6,125 nucleotides of DNA from Nitrososphaerota archaeon (GTDB taxonomy: Archaea > Thermoproteota > Nitrososphaeria > Nitrososphaerales > Gagatemarchaeaceae). Made by a program: the position numbers and the translations under genes. This document shows positions 5,154 to 6,125 of this stretch, piece after piece; positions within the stretch are counted from its first letter, which is position 1, and each line of letters starts with the position of its first letter. Under the pieces are notes generated by a model, which worked only from the letters and a program-made list of their open reading frames with translations, searched no databases and was not told where the DNA came from. The stretch covers positions 1 to 6,125 of the forward strand of contig VBPK01000024.1 in NCBI GenBank assembly GCA_005877225.1. Reading direction: 5' to 3'.

Positions 5154-5496
5154 GGGAAGCCTCCTCGGCGAGAAAGTCAGAGAAAGACTCGCTGACGACG
5201 GCAACGAAATCTTTACGCATGATGTGTCTTTGGCAGAGATAATCTCAAAGGTTCGAAGAAGGGAGAAAGATACGGATGCTGCCTGGAGCGCGATCATGAC
5301 AAACTCAAAGATATTCGCGCTCAGCGAAAAGGACTCGAGGGATGCGGGCCTCCTTCATGCCAAGGTAAAATCAAAGCACTCCAGCTTTGGCTTGGCTGAC
5401 GCCTTCGTCCTCTCAGCTGCGAGGAAGCTCGGGGCCAAGGTGTTGACGGGAGACCCCCACTTCGCGAATATTGAAGACGCAGTAATGCTTTCTTGA
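5143..5496 (+). pseudogene. vapC: PIN-domain VapC toxin lacking its N-terminus
   Basis: Frame 1 encodes a PIN domain from EYLEGSLLGEKV through the second acidic site (E in VSLAEIISKVRRR), the third (D in FGLADAFVLSAARKLG) and the last region (D in LTGDPHFANI), to TGA 5494-5496. The first strand and the first catalytic Asp, normally in a (L/V)LDTSAW(I) motif about ten residues before the E-Y-L-E-G-S, are absent. No ATG, GTG or TTG exists in frame before GTG 5224, which falls inside the domain and would give a 90-aa stub. A deletion joining the antitoxin's DWF codons (to about 5141) to the toxin's EYLEG codons explains both truncations. The product is almost certainly inactive. Confidence 0.75.
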
Positions 5497-5499
5497 AGC

Positions 5500-5655
5500 A
5501 GCACTGTCCTCTCGGCCGATAGGGTCCGGGACGCGTTCTCGAGCTCCGCAGTCGACGAGGAAGGTCTCCCCGAGCTGCGTAATTCTGTACTGCCGAGAAC
5601 TCCCATCGAGCCTCGAACGGGGGGATTGCCCGGTCCTCCGAAAATTTTGGATTTT
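5500..5655 (-). pseudogene. Possible winged-helix regulator remnant (no start)
   Basis: One minus-strand frame is open from 5655 downward (TGA at 5658-5656 above it) and encodes LDGSSRQYRITQLGETFLVD near 5610-5551, then CGARERVPDPIGRED. The pattern Y-x-(I/L)-T-x-L-G-x-x-F-L is typical of the last strand and helix of archaeal winged-helix DNA-binding domains. No start codon or recognition helix is found upstream, and the frame runs on into antisense of the PIN gene. It may be the broken tail of a lost regulator, or chance in G/C-rich DNA. The rest of 5497-5792 holds an AAAATTTT palindrome (5641-5648) and nothing else that I can name. Confidence 0.25.
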
Positions 5656-5792
5656 TCAGCCGAAAGTGATGAGAACCGTAAGGCGACCTGCCAAAGATGA
5701 GTACGAATTACAGCTCCATACATTGCAAACGCATCTTATCTATCTCTGGTCGACAAGCTTCTAATTGCATCATAGGCGTTTCAGGTCATATC

Positions 5793-6125
5793 GTGCGTGT
5801 CAATCGAAGGAGAAGGGGAGTCTCTGAACTGACTGGAACGCTCATGACGATGGCGATTACGCTTGCGGCCGGTACCACCGTCTTCAGCTACGTTCGCTCG
5901 CAGGCAAACCTCAGCGAGCTGGCCTACGGCCAGAACGTCGGGGGTACCCTGAACTTCCTCCAGGAGAGGTTTGTTATCCCACAGGTCAGCTATACATCGA
6001 ACTCCATCACAATTTACGTCTACAACAATGGTCAGGCACCAGACCAGTTCACTCAGCTTGAGGTCTACGGGCCGACCAGGTCGGCGATGGACATTGTGTA
6101 CGACACGAACTACGCGACGGTGAAC
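5793..6125 (+). CDS. Archaeal type IV pilin/archaellin-like protein (3' end outside window)
   Basis: From GTG 5793, 111 codons are open to the window edge. The N-terminus is a class III signal peptide: MRVNRRRRG, then VSELTGTLMTMAITLAAGTTVFSYV. A PibD/FlaK-type peptidase would cut after G9, leaving the hydrophobic helix (about 13-34) that packs the core of pilus or archaellum filaments. E12, third in the mature chain, is typical of archaeal pilins. After the helix comes ANLSELAYGQNVGGTLNFLQ and a beta-rich domain with SITIYVYNNGQAPDQFTQLE, as in globular pilin heads. No in-frame ATG is nearby and the basic stretch fixes the start; the TATA box at the expected site (about 5760-5770) is weak. 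Subunit of pilus versus archaellum cannot be told. Confidence 0.8.
   Translation, partial: MRVNRRRRGVSELTGTLMTMAITLAAGTTVFSYVRSQANLSELAYGQNVGGTLNFLQERFVIPQVSYTSNSITIYVYNNGQAPDQFTQLEVYGPTRSAMDIVYDTNYATVN

Noticed and set aside
5224..5496. Functional toxin started at GTG 5224
   Set aside because: That start falls inside the PIN fold after the first strand and helix, and the first catalytic Asp would be missing.
5506..5700. Plus-strand frame running from the end of vapC2 towards the pilin
   Set aside because: It lacks a start, gives a Pro/Arg/Ser-rich low-information product, and the opposite strand has the more domain-like pattern.
5867..5949. GGTACC repeated twice in the pilin-like gene
   Set aside because: Both are explained by ordinary Gly-Thr codons and show no wider repeat.
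1..6125. CRISPR array, insertion sequence, rRNA or riboswitch
   Set aside because: I found no regularly spaced repeats, transposase motifs, terminal inverted repeats with target duplications, or conserved RNA signatures.

Overview
The window looks archaeal, most likely a mesophilic or soil/sediment lineage of the Thermoproteota (Nitrososphaeria-like); this placement is an inference and the lineage is uncertain. The grounds are two AbrB/PIN (VapBC) modules, a DUF973-like membrane protein, a class III signal peptide of the archaeal pilin/archaellin type, a TM-anchored sequon-rich surface protein, and above all promoter geometry. TATA-like boxes lie about 26 nt upstream of the start codon of four genes, with no Shine-Dalgarno sequence between, which is the mark of leaderless archaeal transcripts.

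Layout. 1-111: last 36 codons of an unrecognised + strand gene. 304-946 (+): vapBC1, an AbrB antitoxin gene carrying a one-base frameshift, coupled by an ATGA overlap to an intact PIN toxin gene. 1005-1712 (-): RraA-family / HMG-aldolase-fold protein. 1813-2529 (-): five-TM DUF973-like protein with a leaderless GTG start. 2688-3511 (+): exported beta-helix-like protein whose start codon is one frame away from its signal peptide across a short A run. 3747-4373 (-): membrane-anchored extracytoplasmic protein with five N-glycosylation sequons. 4537-4809 (-): two-TM small protein. 5001-5496 (+): vapBC2, a second and unrelated AbrB/PIN pair fused by a deletion that removed the end of the antitoxin and the start of the toxin. 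5497-5792: no intact gene, but a possible minus-strand winged-helix remnant. 5793-6125 (+): start of a type IV pilin/archaellin-like gene that runs off the window.

Functionally this is accessory, surface-oriented DNA. Three predicted exported or envelope proteins (beta-helix, anchored glycoprotein-like protein, pilin) and two membrane proteins of unknown role are interspersed with two toxin-antitoxin loci, both visibly damaged on the antitoxin side. No operon joins the non-TA genes; most seem to have their own promoter. The most informative points are the differing states of the two vapBC loci, a perfect palindrome over the vapBC1 start, two one-base losses in short homopolymers, and the shared promoter word GCTTAAATA, which also resets the start of the DUF973-like gene. 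I do not see a clearly novel multi-gene system.
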